This document shows, one piece after another, positions 8,501-19,452 of a stretch of DNA of 64,000 nt. The notes beneath the pieces are model-generated. The model was not told where the DNA came from. It made no database searches and saw nothing but the letters and a program-made list of their open reading frames with translations. Position 1 is the first letter of the stretch. Each line of letters opens with the position of its first letter. The stretch is from Corynebacterium uberis. Lineage in GTDB: Bacteria; Actinomycetota; Actinomycetes; Mycobacteriales; Mycobacteriaceae. Where the stretch lies: NCBI RefSeq assembly GCF_020616335.1, contig NZ_CP085051.1:1984001-2048000 (forward strand), written 5' to 3'. Made by a program: the position numbers and the translations under genes.

Positions 8501-8604
8501 GTTTCTTGGGCACCACCAACCCCTGCACCCATACCGATACCGGCAAGGCCACACGCAACGCCGACCACACTGACACCTATTAGCCGCACGTAGACCCGTG
8601 CCAT
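5521..8604 (-). CDS. Full-length secreted polymorphic toxin with exchangeable hydrophobic tip
   Basis: About 1027 residues from ATG 8604 (an in-frame ATG at 8676 precedes it, but MARVYVRLIGVSVVGVACGL gives a clean signal peptide). Layout: signal peptide (1-33); Cys-, Pro- and Gln-rich N-terminal region; Gly-rich low-complexity stretch; hydrophobic segment near 295-318 followed by RRRRG; a beta segment ending in VFPVIADPD, a motif I associate with actinobacterial toxin proteins; Lys/Gln/Asp repeats (about 435-575); W-rich tandem repeats (618-881); type A tip (891-1027) with the GMDPTEAVVTN motif and a Gly/Ala-rich membrane hairpin. The immunity candidate overlaps its stop. It resembles polymorphic toxins in design: a conserved, secreted N-terminus and a swappable C-terminus. 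No catalytic residues are visible in the tip, so a membrane-active mode is more likely than an enzyme. Toxicity is inferred. Confidence 0.7.
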   Translation of the reverse strand: MARVYVRLIGVSVVGVACGLAGIGMGAGVGGAQETPQERCQRETEQYNAAMAASWQATHPGQTPPPGAWPPYVCVGVPAPSGQPAGDNQPVPPAGHGGEDLEWSGHQRTHRWEEPQPRETHTWDGFGERPNAYGDDMRLSGAREHHPGPPAGKSQHGPTGGRGMEPRVDVAPVDETWIVDLDQQAPARGGGQEAAAVRVGRAGDGRVVVVDDAGRATGDIVTVDDSGHGHVGGFDPSVVGRVIVGGPQHDTAGEHKNSVDGSGDSGAGGRNPGGSGGLVGQVNRPDDSTAGSTGTGGPGVGLLGVLGGVAGGVGAVVARRRRGVARVDIPWSATHEQSLVLLAGPDSPREHVFDVDVPEGGQVVQRGDGGVDVVDASGRVVSQVDAPWAYDALGRPVETYYTVDPDGRLVQHVDPGHETVFPVIADPDRKDVGGDSKPKQEPGKQDKPAKQDKPAKQDKQDKPAKQEPGKQDKADKRDKSANRDKADNKDRPIPPAKQEPGKQDKPSNRDKSDNKDKAAKQEPGNQDKQDKPAKQERPAKQEPGKQDKPSNRDKSDNKDKAGKQDRTDQQDKSGGSGRDDQVKYPGVPSHHPADNPNMEVNPVTGQRSFPLPDGNSLTEHPRNDGSGRSDWTQDSADMTKSTPVASLQWDKDGNPINIDTIDEMETPLPQQDRKDWANRTPTAQGNNVDYRPRNRGDGYFEDPSQGTENKGHYNEEKDQRSFEVAPGVHLVDHPNRGEGTSDWTLDDDSRGQAVVGDVGWNEDGSPTGIEVDEDSWVPAPPRGEGGVPWENATASQDIHDGVFTDDQGRWINGMAQVDGVDTPVYRLPDGTKVFGVDGDDGEQHWVHQDGNRLADVRELGWDEQGYPDIRAEDEFVDADQYGHKGEVKGPSWGNSDLGLGIASAVDGAGWGAVRASADAEARAGRGVSEVSKSAVKTAKWAGRTTGAGGAAAGAYLDIQDGMDPTEAVVTNTAGGLAGAGAAAALAAAIPATAPVAVVVAPAVFGALVALGAAKGGQYIWNRVVDHE
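5657..5902. repeat. Type A tip repeat, copy 2 (partner 1201-1446)
   Basis: Second copy of the type A tip homology, inside the full-length toxin gene, offset 4456 bp from the orphan copy. Confidence 0.75.
5963..6750. repeat. 788-bp direct repeat, copy 2 (partner 2663-3450)
   Basis: In-frame second copy inside the full-length toxin gene; see the entry at 2663. Recombination between the copies would delete 3300 bp and fuse the toxin to tip B copy 1. Confidence 0.9.
6880..7290 (-). repeat. Lys/Gln/Asp-rich variable-number repeat in the toxin linker
   Basis: Degenerate tandem units encode combinations of KQEPGKQDKP, KQDKPAKQDK and NRDKSDNKDK. At DNA level the units recur as short, near-identical blocks, for example the 7045-7110 block repeating the one at 6930-6985. 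Such arrays change length easily by slippage. The encoded segment is highly charged and probably disordered; it may act as an extended spacer through the cell wall. Confidence 0.75.
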
Positions 8605-8700
8605 AACAACCACCACAACCCTTTTACCTACAAAGACTTCTTTTGCCAGCGGCCCCACACAAAGGACGGGCCGCACCCCACCGGTGTATGTGTAACCCCC

Positions 8701-8973
8701 TTAATGGCGGGTTAGTTTGGTCCACAACGAGATAAAACTGCCCACCATCACCGCAGCGGCAATGATCATCGAGATCATGTAGAAAAACATGCCCGGCACA
8801 TAGCCCACCCGGCCAATCAGCCAGGATAAATCCTGTGAGGCGGCGATAAGACCCACCGTGGCGACAAGTCCTGCCACCACACCGATCAGGTTGATCCACC
8901 ATGCCACCCCAGGCCGGTCTGTTGTGCTAGCTGCCGGTTCCAGGGCTACCGGGGATAGTCCATGCTGACCCAT
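8701..8973 (-). CDS. Small membrane protein between the porin and toxin genes
   Basis: 90 residues with two strong membrane segments (about 25-45, WWINLIGVVAGLVATVGLI; about 58-82, YVPGMFFYMISMIIAAAVMV) and a short basic C-terminus. It lies on the same strand as, and between, the MspA-like gene (38 nt upstream) and the toxin (about 100 nt downstream), so the three probably form one transcription unit. The size and topology would fit a holin-like or secretion-accessory protein, but there is no family signature I recognise. Function unknown. Confidence 0.6.
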   Translation of the reverse strand: MGQHGLSPVALEPAASTTDRPGVAWWINLIGVVAGLVATVGLIAASQDLSWLIGRVGYVPGMFFYMISMIIAAAVMVGSFISLWTKLTRH

Positions 8974-9010
8974 CTGTCACACCTACCTGTTGACGCGTCG
9001 TTGAAGTCGA

Positions 9011-9901
9011 TCAGCGGATCCTGCGCGGGTCGCCATACACATTGACTACATCCACACTCGTCGGGCTGGTGGTAGAAATCCGCACATAGGAGCGCACACT
9101 AACCGGGCCGGCACACCCATTGATCTGAATATGCGCCCCATCAAACCCACCAGCGCTGCGCTTAAAGTGCCCATCAATACCCCGGGACACCAGCGCCACA
9201 TTACTTACCTTGCCCGGATCAAGATGACCACTAACCCGCGGGGAGATCTCTGCTTTGCCTTCCACCCCGCCTGCGGCTTTAGCCGTAGCATCCGCCCCAG
9301 CTTCGGCCTTAGCTGTTGCATCTGCTCCTGTTTCACCTTTAGCTTTCGCGTCCGCCCCTAGTGTGGCGTTGCCTTGCGGGAGTGTCACTGTGACTTCTGG
9401 GCCTGCCTGGCCGCCAAGGTTGACACTCGGGCCGCCTTCAACACCAACCTCACCATGCGGGCCGCCTTCAACACCCACATCACCATGCGGGGCTACCCCT
9501 AAGGTGGCGGCGATGTCGTAGTCGACTCCTTGGGAGATATCGACCCCGCAGCCAACCTGGTAGCCGGCCTCGAAGAAACCACCGGTCAGTTCTGGTTCGC
9601 CCTGCCCATCAATCCATACCCGTGCTGACAGGGTGCCAAAAGCCTCCCCGGTGGTTGCTGCCCCATCAAGTGGGGGGTTGATGTGGAGGGTTTCTTGTTC
9701 TTTAAGCGCGTGGAGTACCCACCCGTCGGCGGTGGTGCGTTCAAGGTAGCGATCCGGCAGTGGGGTATCCCCACCGGTGGCAGGTGCCGGCCAGGGCAGG
9801 TCGCCGGTAAGGGGCGTTGCGCTAGCTAGCCCGCCGGTCAGGGTTATCACGCTGATGAGGGTTGCAGTCCAGGCGAGGGTGGTGCGTTGTGGGGTGTGCA
9901 T
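9011..9901 (-). CDS. MspA-family mycomembrane porin-like protein
   Basis: 296 residues with a signal peptide (TLAWTATLISVITLTGGLASA). The order of motifs matches MspA of mycobacteria: a Trp-containing N-terminal strand, GGFFEAGYQVGCGVDIS (compare LELGYQIGF in MspA), a central variable part, and a C-terminal VRSYVRISTTS...VDVVNVYGDPRRI (MspA ends VRSYARL...VTVYGDP). MspA proteins form octameric beta-barrel channels in the mycolate outer membrane. Odd features are repeated inserts in the middle (HGDVGVEGGP twice, then AKAEAGADATAKA-type units) where MspA has its barrel hairpin, and two Cys residues. A good ribosome binding site (GAAAGGAAAA) precedes the ATG. Position directly before the toxin suggests a role in its export or action; this is inference. 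Confidence 0.75.
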   Translation of the reverse strand: MHTPQRTTLAWTATLISVITLTGGLASATPLTGDLPWPAPATGGDTPLPDRYLERTTADGWVLHALKEQETLHINPPLDGAATTGEAFGTLSARVWIDGQGEPELTGGFFEAGYQVGCGVDISQGVDYDIAATLGVAPHGDVGVEGGPHGEVGVEGGPSVNLGGQAGPEVTVTLPQGNATLGADAKAKGETGADATAKAEAGADATAKAAGGVEGKAEISPRVSGHLDPGKVSNVALVSRGIDGHFKRSAGGFDGAHIQINGCAGPVSVRSYVRISTTSPTSVDVVNVYGDPRRIR

Positions 9902-10468
9902 GCACTTTTCCTTTCGTGTGTTTTGCCCGCTGGTGCATTATTTGCTGTGCCGTGTGGGGCGTGTGTGACTGTTGTGGCGATGCTAACTCGCAGGCTGCAG
10001 TACCTGCAGGGGTGTCTGCGGGTTGGTGGTGGCGTGTTGTGGGTGGTGGTGTTTTTCCTGGCCGTATGGTTTATATGTAGCGGGTATCGGGCATGCCAAC
10101 TGTGGTGCGCACCCCACATGTAGGGGGGTTGGTCGCCGTTTGGGCCGGGGTGGGCACGTGTTTATTACTGTGACGTGGGTGGTATTTTTATTCATCACCC
10201 ACCGGCCATGAGTAACCTGCACCTATTGCTGTACATCACCGGATTGGATTGTGGTTGTGCATGTCGGTTCGGGTGGGGTGCTTTGGTCTATCTACGGCCG
10301 AGAGTATCGCGTGTGACAGGAATCACAGTCATGGAGGAGTCCTAACCCTACCCCCGTTCTACCCCCGCCCGTCCGACCCTTTTCGCGTACACTGGGCGCT
10401 CATCACATACATCCCGCGTCGCTCGGCCACCCCGGTCCGCCGACGCTAGGAGGGACCGCTACGCGCCC
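9902..10468. other. Gene-free divergent intergenic region, 567 bp
   Basis: This lies between the divergent porin/toxin operon and the ABC importer operon, so both promoters should be here. It contains an inverted repeat GTGGGTG/CACCCAC around an AT-rich loop at 10174-10201 and a short palindromic stretch around 10099-10115 (GTGGTGCGCACCCCAC). No convincing gene is seen on either strand; the short frames overlap each other and lack ribosome binding sites. Confidence 0.5.
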
Positions 10469-11296
10469 ATGATTGAGTTTGAGAACGTCTCTAAGACGTA
10501 CCCCAGCGGGGCCGTTGCCGTGGCGGATGTCAATCTGACCATTCCTGCTCATCACACCACGGTGTTGGTGGGCTCGTCCGGCTGCGGCAAGACCACGCTG
10601 CTGCGGATGATCAACCGCATGGTGGATCCGAGCACGGGGCGGGTGCTCATTGATGGCCAAGATGTGGCGGACACGGATCCCGTCGCCCTGCGCCGCAGCA
10701 TCGGTTACGTACTGCAAAGCGGGGGCCTGTTGCCACACCACACGGTGCTGGACAACGTGACTACGGTGCTGCGATTGCAGGGGGCGCGGCGCGGGGGCGT
10801 CGAAAAGCGGGGCAAGGAGTTGCTGGATACGGTGGGTCTGGATCCGGCGATGGGGTCCCGCTATCCCGCACAGTTGTCCGGTGGGCAGCGCCAACGAGTG
10901 GGGGTGGCGCGGGCCTTGGCGGCTGATCCTGCGATTTTGTTGATGGATGAGCCTTTTGCTGCGGTGGATCCAATCGTGCGCGCGGAGCTGCAGGCGGAGG
11001 TCGCGCGCCTCCAGGGAGAGTTGCACAAGACCATTGTTTTTGTCACCCATGACATTGATGAGGCCCTGCTGTTGGGCGAGCGCGTCATCATTTTGAGCAA
11101 AGGCGCGAACGTGGAACAGGAAGGCGCCCCGGAGGAACTGCTGGCCAACCCGGCGACCCCGTTTGTGGCCAACTTCCTGGGCGTGACCGATGGTCGGCGC
11201 CGCTTCCACCCGCAGCGCCTATCCGACCCGCAGGCGCCCACCTTGCTCATCGACGGCCAAGGCCGCACCCGTGGAGTACTGGAGGAACGCCCGTGA
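10469..11296 (+). CDS. Quaternary-amine (glycine betaine/choline-type) ABC importer, ATPase subunit
   Basis: 275 residues with a complete ABC nucleotide-binding domain: Walker A GSSGCGKT (35-42), Q-loop near 83, signature LSGGQRQR (136 on), Walker B LLMDEPFA (157 on), switch His in FVTHD. The start MIEFENVSKTYPSGAVAV and the loop INRMVDPSTGRVLIDG are typical of OpuCA/ProV-type subunits of osmoprotectant importers. Unlike OpuCA of Bacillus it has no CBS domains after the ATPase core, only a 35-residue tail, so the CBS-type ionic-strength sensing is absent. An AGGAGGG box lies 14 nt before the ATG. Its stop overlaps the next start (GTGA), making a coupled four-gene operon. Confidence 0.85.
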   Translation: MIEFENVSKTYPSGAVAVADVNLTIPAHHTTVLVGSSGCGKTTLLRMINRMVDPSTGRVLIDGQDVADTDPVALRRSIGYVLQSGGLLPHHTVLDNVTTVLRLQGARRGGVEKRGKELLDTVGLDPAMGSRYPAQLSGGQRQRVGVARALAADPAILLMDEPFAAVDPIVRAELQAEVARLQGELHKTIVFVTHDIDEALLLGERVIILSKGANVEQEGAPEELLANPATPFVANFLGVTDGRRRFHPQRLSDPQAPTLLIDGQGRTRGVLEERP

Positions 11297-11949
11297 CGTG
11301 GTTGCGCCACAACTGGATGCTCCTGCTGGAGTTAAGCGGCGAGCACCTGCGCCAGGCGCTCCTTCCCATCGTTGCGGGGCTGGCGCTCGCACTGCCGCTG
11401 GGATGGGCGGCCCACAGGTTTCACCGGATCCGCGGGCCGCTGCTGGCGGGGGTGTCCGTGGCGTACGTGGTTCCTTCCCTCGCCGTATTTGCCGTCCTGC
11501 CCCCGCTGCTGGGCATCAGTTTCCTGTCCGAGGCGAACCTGCTCATCGCCCTGACGGTCTACGCGGTGGCCACCTTGACGCGCTATGTGGCCGATGGGCT
11601 GGCGGCTGTAGATCCCGCGGCGCGCTCGGCGGCTGATGCGGTGGGGTTTAGCCCCCGGCAGCGCCTGCTGAGCGTGGAGTTGCCGCTGGCAGGACCGGTG
11701 ATTCTGGCGGGCCTGCGCGTCACGGCTATGTCTACGATCTCCCTGACCACGGTGGGCGCGCTGATCGGTACCCGCAACATTGGCTACCTGCTCACCGATG
11801 GCTACCAGCGGCAGATCACCGCCGAGGTGGTGGCGGGCATCGTGGCCGTCATGATCATCGCCCTGGTGGTCGACCAGGCGTTGGCGTGGGCGGGCCGCGT
11901 GGCCATGCCCTGGCAAGCGCAGGCGCAGGCGCAGGCGGTGGCGAAATGA
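11293..11949 (+). CDS. OpuC-type ABC importer, first permease subunit
   Basis: 218 residues with about five to six membrane segments and the binding-protein-dependent permease EAA-like loop (ADAVGFSPRQRLLSVELPLAGPVILAGLRV, residues about 112-142) that contacts the ATPase. This is the size of OpuCB/OpuCD-type subunits. It starts with GTG overlapping the ATPase stop and ends overlapping the next permease ATG (ATGA). Two different permeases in one operon imply a heterodimeric channel. The Ala/Gln-rich tail (QAQAQAQA) is unusual but short. Confidence 0.85.
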   Translation: MTWLRHNWMLLLELSGEHLRQALLPIVAGLALALPLGWAAHRFHRIRGPLLAGVSVAYVVPSLAVFAVLPPLLGISFLSEANLLIALTVYAVATLTRYVADGLAAVDPAARSAADAVGFSPRQRLLSVELPLAGPVILAGLRVTAMSTISLTTVGALIGTRNIGYLLTDGYQRQITAEVVAGIVAVMIIALVVDQALAWAGRVAMPWQAQAQAQAVAK

Positions 11950-12623
11950 CGCTGACTGGTGCAGCCTGGCAGTGGCTGACCTCCCCCGACAGCCGCGGCA
12001 CCACCCTGCCGCTGAGCCAGGCGATAGCCACCCACCTGGGTTTGAGCGTGGCTGCCGTGGCGCTCGCCGCCTTGATCGCCGTGCCGCTGGGTTACCTCAT
12101 CGGGCATACGGGGCGGGGGCGCAACCTGGCCACCGCGCTCTCGGGCGCGGGACGGGCGGTGCCCTCCTTCGGGCTGATCCTGGCACTGGTGCTCATCTTC
12201 GGGGTGGAACACAAGTTGGCCGCCATCCTCGCCTCCTTGGTGGTGCTGGCCGTCCCTCCCCTGCTCGCCGGGGCGTACACCGGGGTGGAATCCGTCGACC
12301 CCATCACCGTCGATGCGGCCCGGGCGGTGGGCATGCGGGAGGGCCAAATCCTGGCGAAAGTTGAGGCCCCGCTCGGATTGCCGCTGCTTGTCAGCGGAAT
12401 CCGCACGGCAATGTTGCAGGTGATAGCCACGGTGAGCATCGCCGGCTATGTGGGCGCGTGGGGCTTGGGCTTTTACATCATCCAGGGCATTGCGCTGCGT
12501 GACTTCGGCCAGATCTTAGGATCCGCGGCGGTCATCATCGTGCTCGCCGTGGGCGTCGACGCACTGCTGGCGGCCGCACAGCGGTTAGCCGAGCGCACAA
12601 CAGCAAAGAAGGTGCACGCATGA
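11946..12623 (+). CDS. OpuC-type ABC importer, second permease subunit
   Basis: 225 residues beginning MTLTGAAWQWLTSP. I prefer ATG 11946 over an in-frame upstream start at 11886 because it overlaps the previous stop in the ATGA pattern seen throughout this operon. About six membrane segments; the ATPase-contact loop is DAARAVGMREGQILAKVEAPLGLPLL. It is paralogous to the first permease, with an extra N-terminal periplasmic stretch, as in OpuCB/OpuCD pairs. The stop overlaps the start of the binding-protein gene. Confidence 0.85.
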   Translation: MTLTGAAWQWLTSPDSRGTTLPLSQAIATHLGLSVAAVALAALIAVPLGYLIGHTGRGRNLATALSGAGRAVPSFGLILALVLIFGVEHKLAAILASLVVLAVPPLLAGAYTGVESVDPITVDAARAVGMREGQILAKVEAPLGLPLLVSGIRTAMLQVIATVSIAGYVGAWGLGFYIIQGIALRDFGQILGSAAVIIVLAVGVDALLAAAQRLAERTTAKKVHA

Positions 12624-13543
12624 GGTCCCTCATCAGCCTGCGCAGGACTCTGCGCGGCGCTATCAGTACGCTGTTGTGCCTGCTCATGCTGGGTGTTTCC
12701 GGCTGCGGAAACTCTACTGATCCGCTGTCTGGCTCCCGGCCCACGGATGGCTCGGTGGTTGTGGGCTCCCAGGCCTACTACTCCAACGAGATCATCGCCG
12801 AGATTTATGCGCAGGCCCTCGAGCACGCCGGGTGGACAGTCACACGCCGCATGGGCATCGGGCAGCGCGACGCCTACATGCCGGCGCTGCGCAGCGGGGA
12901 ACTCACCGTCTTCCCGGAATACACCGGCAACCTGCTGCAATACTTCCGCCCGGAGACCACGGCACGCGCGAGCGCAGACGTCGCCGCGGCGCTTATCGAC
13001 GCCCTCCCCGCCGGCCTGAGCGTACTCGAACCGGCCGCAGCCGCCGACCAAGACACCTACACCGTCACCGCACAGTTCGCCGCCGACCACCAGCTGCGCA
13101 CCCTCAGCGACCTGTCCCGCGTGCCCGGCACGCTGCGCCTCGGGGGGCCGGCCGAACTCGAACACCGCCCCTACGGGCCCGCCGGGCTCGAGTCCACCTA
13201 CGGGGTGCACGCGCAGTTCCACCCCACCGGGGACACCACGATGCAGGACCTGCTCGCCGGCACCATAGACGTGGCCAACGTGTTTAGCGCAGATCCGCGC
13301 ATTGCCACCCACGGCCTGGTCACCCTGGCCGATGACCGGCACCTGTTCCTGGCCTCCCAGGTGGTGCCCCTGGTTGACAGCCAGCGCGCCGCCGAACTTG
13401 CCCCCATACTCAACGCGGTCAGCCGCGAACTAACCACCGCGGACTTACGCGAGCTCAACGTGGCCTCCACCGAAGAGCAGCGCGGCGCCGGGCAGATCGC
13501 CCGGCGCTGGCTGGAGGCCCACCCCCGGGCGCTCCAGGGCTAG
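12620..13543 (+). CDS. OpuC-type substrate-binding lipoprotein
   Basis: 307 residues. The N-terminus is a lipoprotein signal with lipobox LGVSGC (Cys29), so the protein should be anchored to the outer face of the membrane. The core matches quaternary-amine binding proteins of the OpuAC/ProX-like family: VVVGSQAYYSNEIIAEIYAQ, then AYMPALRSGELTVFPEYTGN and the late LAPILNAVSRELTTADLREL segment. In that family aromatic residues (here several Tyr) cage the trimethylammonium group. Substrate could be betaine, choline or carnitine; it cannot be decided from the sequence. It is the last gene of the operon; the weak GCCCGaaCGGGC hairpin at 13544-13557 lies between it and the convergent amidohydrolase gene. 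Confidence 0.8.
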   Translation: MRSLISLRRTLRGAISTLLCLLMLGVSGCGNSTDPLSGSRPTDGSVVVGSQAYYSNEIIAEIYAQALEHAGWTVTRRMGIGQRDAYMPALRSGELTVFPEYTGNLLQYFRPETTARASADVAAALIDALPAGLSVLEPAAAADQDTYTVTAQFAADHQLRTLSDLSRVPGTLRLGGPAELEHRPYGPAGLESTYGVHAQFHPTGDTTMQDLLAGTIDVANVFSADPRIATHGLVTLADDRHLFLASQVVPLVDSQRAAELAPILNAVSRELTTADLRELNVASTEEQRGAGQIARRWLEAHPRALQG

Positions 13544-13557
13544 CGCCCGAACGGGCC

Positions 13558-14931
13558 TTAAGCCTCGGCCTTTTCGTCCGACTCGCCGGGCTCCAACTGG
13601 CCGGCCAGGTGCGCCCGGGCAACCGCCACGTGGAGGGCCACGCCGGTGACCAGGGCATCATCAACCACATAGAAGGACGGGTTGTGGTTGGGCACCATCC
13701 CGCGCCCGCCCTCGGCGGGGACCGGGTTTCCGGCGTCGTCGAAGGCGACTTCCTGGACGCCCAGGAGGGCGTAGACGCCGCCGAAGCGGTTCATGAACAC
13801 CGACATGTCGTCATAGCCCAAGCTCAGCGGCACCTCCGCCACCTGGGCCTGGCCGTCACCCGACGTGCCGAGCGCCTCAAGCACCTGCTCAAAGAGCGGC
13901 ACGCAGGCCTCCATCCATTCCGGGGAGTTGATCACCGGCGGGACCTGCTGGGCAAACTCCACCTCGGCGCTGCACCCATAGGCCGCAGCCACCCCGTCGA
14001 CCAGGCGCTCGATGAGCCCGTTGACGTGGTCCATGACCACGTCGTCGACGCAGCGCGCGGTGCCCGTCAGGCGGACCTGGCCGCCCACGATGTTGAACCG
14101 GCCGGTGTCCTCCACGTGTCCGATGCTCACCGTGAACGGGTTTTTGGCATCAACCTGCCGGTAAATCTGCCCGATGGCGGTGATGATCTCCGCGGCGGCA
14201 GGCAGCGGATCCACGCCTTCCCAGGGGGTCGAGCCATGGACCTGGCGGCCCTTGATGGTGATGGAAATGAGCTCCGATGCGGCGTTTTGCACCCCGGTGG
14301 AATAGCAGATCCACCCCGCGGGGGCGGGCACCACGTGCATACCAAAGGCCATCGTTGGTTGCGGGTCTAGGTCGTCGAAGAGGTCTTCGGCGATCATCGT
14401 TGCCGCGCCGCCTTCTTCATCGACGGGCGCGCCCTCTTCTGCCGGCTGGAACACCAGCACCACGTCTCCCGGCAGGTCCGCGCGGGCATCCGCCAGGACG
14501 CGCGCCGCGCCCAGCAGCATCGCGGTGTGGGCATCATGCCCGCAGGCGTGCGCCACTGGGAAGGGGCCTCCGGGGTAGTCCTTATCCACCTCTTCGGAGC
14601 GGAACTCCAGGTCCGTGTCCTCCTTGACGGGCAGCGCATCAATATCTGCGCGCAGCAGCACCGAGCGGCGCGGCGCATCAGACTCCCCGTCCCCGTCCGC
14701 CCCGCCGCGAATGATGGCCACCACGCCGTGTCCGGAGACGTCCGTGGTGATCGAATCCACCCCGAATTCTTCCAGCTTATCCGCGATAAACGCCGCCGTC
14801 TTTTCTTCCCGGTTGGATAGCTCCGGGTACTGGTGCAGGTGATGGCGCCAGGAAATCACATCCTCAGCAACCTGTTCACACGCCGTCACCAGTTCGGCCG
14901 ACAGCCCGCCGTTGTGCTCCATGTCATCCAC
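13558..14931 (-). CDS. M20-family amidohydrolase (N-acyl-amino acid / hippurate hydrolase type)
   Basis: 457 residues, the usual length for the AmiB/HipO branch of peptidase family M20, which cleaves N-acylated amino acids or peptides with two metal ions. Visible motifs: WRHHLHQYPELSNREEKTA at the N-terminus, the metal-binding ACGHDAHTAMLLGAA, the catalytic QPAEEGAP and a later MHVVPAPAGWI. An acidic insertion (GGADGDGESDAPRR) sits near residue 82. No signal peptide, so cytoplasmic. The ATG at 14931 or the second at 14922 may be used. It is convergent with the ABC importer operon. Exact substrate unknown. Confidence 0.8.
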   Translation of the reverse strand: MDDMEHNGGLSAELVTACEQVAEDVISWRHHLHQYPELSNREEKTAAFIADKLEEFGVDSITTDVSGHGVVAIIRGGADGDGESDAPRRSVLLRADIDALPVKEDTDLEFRSEEVDKDYPGGPFPVAHACGHDAHTAMLLGAARVLADARADLPGDVVLVFQPAEEGAPVDEEGGAATMIAEDLFDDLDPQPTMAFGMHVVPAPAGWICYSTGVQNAASELISITIKGRQVHGSTPWEGVDPLPAAAEIITAIGQIYRQVDAKNPFTVSIGHVEDTGRFNIVGGQVRLTGTARCVDDVVMDHVNGLIERLVDGVAAAYGCSAEVEFAQQVPPVINSPEWMEACVPLFEQVLEALGTSGDGQAQVAEVPLSLGYDDMSVFMNRFGGVYALLGVQEVAFDDAGNPVPAEGGRGMVPNHNPSFYVVDDALVTGVALHVAVARAHLAGQLEPGESDEKAEA

Positions 14932-14996
14932 GCTCCTTGCACGAGAGGTCGTTGATCTTGCCTATACCTTCGACCGTACGCGCCTGCGCGATGACA

Positions 14997-15884
14997 CTAG
15001 GTGCTGGCGTCCTCCCCGCCCAGGCGGGCGACGTGCAAGGCCAGGTAGGAGCGCTCGTCGGCGGTCAGCTCCACGCCGAGGCGCAACTGGAGGATCTCGG
15101 CGAGGCGGGCGGCGCAGGCCACGGCGCGCGGTCGGGTGAGCGCGAGGGCGTCGGCAAGCATCCCCATGCCTTCGTCGAGTTGTTCGCCGCGGGCGGCACG
15201 CGCAAAGAAGTAGCGCATGTGGGTGATAAACCGGGCGGCAGACAGGTCGGCGCGATCCACCTGGATGTCCAGGGCCTGCTCGATGACATCAAAGAGCTGG
15301 GAAAACACCCCCGTCATGGCGTAGGTCACCCGCAGGTCCCCCGCCGCAAAACCGGCATTGACCAGGTGCAAGGCAATGGCCACCGCCTCCGCGTCCGCCA
15401 GGTGTGTGCCCGCGGGCAGCCATGCGTTGGTGTAGGTGAGCATCTGGGTGGCCACGGCCAGCTCCCGCGGATAGAGGTGGCGCACCTCGGAAGCCAGGGG
15501 GTGGTCGAGGGGCTGCGCGCTCGGGTTCGTCGCCGCGGCCCGGCGCACGGCCATGTGGAGGTGATCGGCGAGGGCAAAAACCGCCCCGGCGCCGAGGCGG
15601 ACGCCCAGTTGCGTATCGGCGGCGGCCTGCTCGGCCAGTTCGGCGGCAAGCTCAAGGTAGTCTGCCGGCACCGCGGCGGCCATGGCGGCCAGGTGGTCAC
15701 TGTCACGCCCGGGGTCGGGCACGAAGGTGCGCACCACCCGCGTGTGGTCTACCTCATCGCCGGGGCGGGCCTGAAAGCCCAGGCCGCGGCCGGTGAGCAC
15801 CACCTCCGTGGGCTCGCCCGTGGCCCCGGCGTTATCGCGCGCGGCTAAGACCACGTTGTTGTTAAAAACCCGCAGAATCCGCAC
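14997..15884 (-). CDS. bglG: BglG/LicT-family transcription antiterminator
   Basis: 295 residues. The first 60 form the CAT RNA-binding domain (MRILRVFNNNVVLAARDN ... VVLTGRGLGFQARPGDEV), followed by two PRD regulation domains (about 70-170 and 175-285) with conserved His positions (for example in ADHLHMAV and ITHMRYFF) that PTS proteins phosphorylate. Proteins of this family bind an RAT hairpin in the leader RNA and stop terminator formation when the cognate sugar is available. The matching leader lies upstream of bglF at 19381-19495. It is the last gene of bglF-bglA-bglG, the order reported for C. glutamicum, so it probably controls its own operon. Confidence 0.9.
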   Translation of the reverse strand: MRILRVFNNNVVLAARDNAGATGEPTEVVLTGRGLGFQARPGDEVDHTRVVRTFVPDPGRDSDHLAAMAAAVPADYLELAAELAEQAAADTQLGVRLGAGAVFALADHLHMAVRRAAATNPSAQPLDHPLASEVRHLYPRELAVATQMLTYTNAWLPAGTHLADAEAVAIALHLVNAGFAAGDLRVTYAMTGVFSQLFDVIEQALDIQVDRADLSAARFITHMRYFFARAARGEQLDEGMGMLADALALTRPRAVACAARLAEILQLRLGVELTADERSYLALHVARLGGEDAST

Positions 15885-15895
15885 GCCTGGATATT

Positions 15896-19338
<3,443 letters not shown>

Positions 19339-19380
19339 GATAGAAGGGGTGTCCTTTCAGCCCGGGTGACCCTTAAGACG

Positions 19381-19452
19381 CAAAAAGACCTGGAGATCAC
19401 CGGCGGCATGCGAGCGGATACTCGCACCCTTTCCGGGTGTTCTCCAGGTCTT
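19381..19452 (-). terminator. Leader terminator of the bgl operon
   Basis: On the minus strand a perfect 11-bp stem, AGACCTGGAGA (19451-19441) with TCTCCAGGTCT (19396-19386), is followed by a run of T. The long loop contains a second hairpin (GCGAGTATCCGCTCGC). It stands 48-110 nt before the bglF start, so it would stop transcription in the leader. Confidence 0.85.

Noticed and set aside
6832..8583. 583-codon open frame on the plus strand
   Set aside because: It is antisense to the toxin gene; the repetitive, GC-rich coding sequence keeps the opposite strand open. The minus-strand protein has a signal peptide, repeats and paralogues.
10174..10201. Inverted repeat GTGGGTG/CACCCAC as a terminator
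   Set aside because: The loop, not the flank, is T-rich and it lies between divergent operons; at most an operator.
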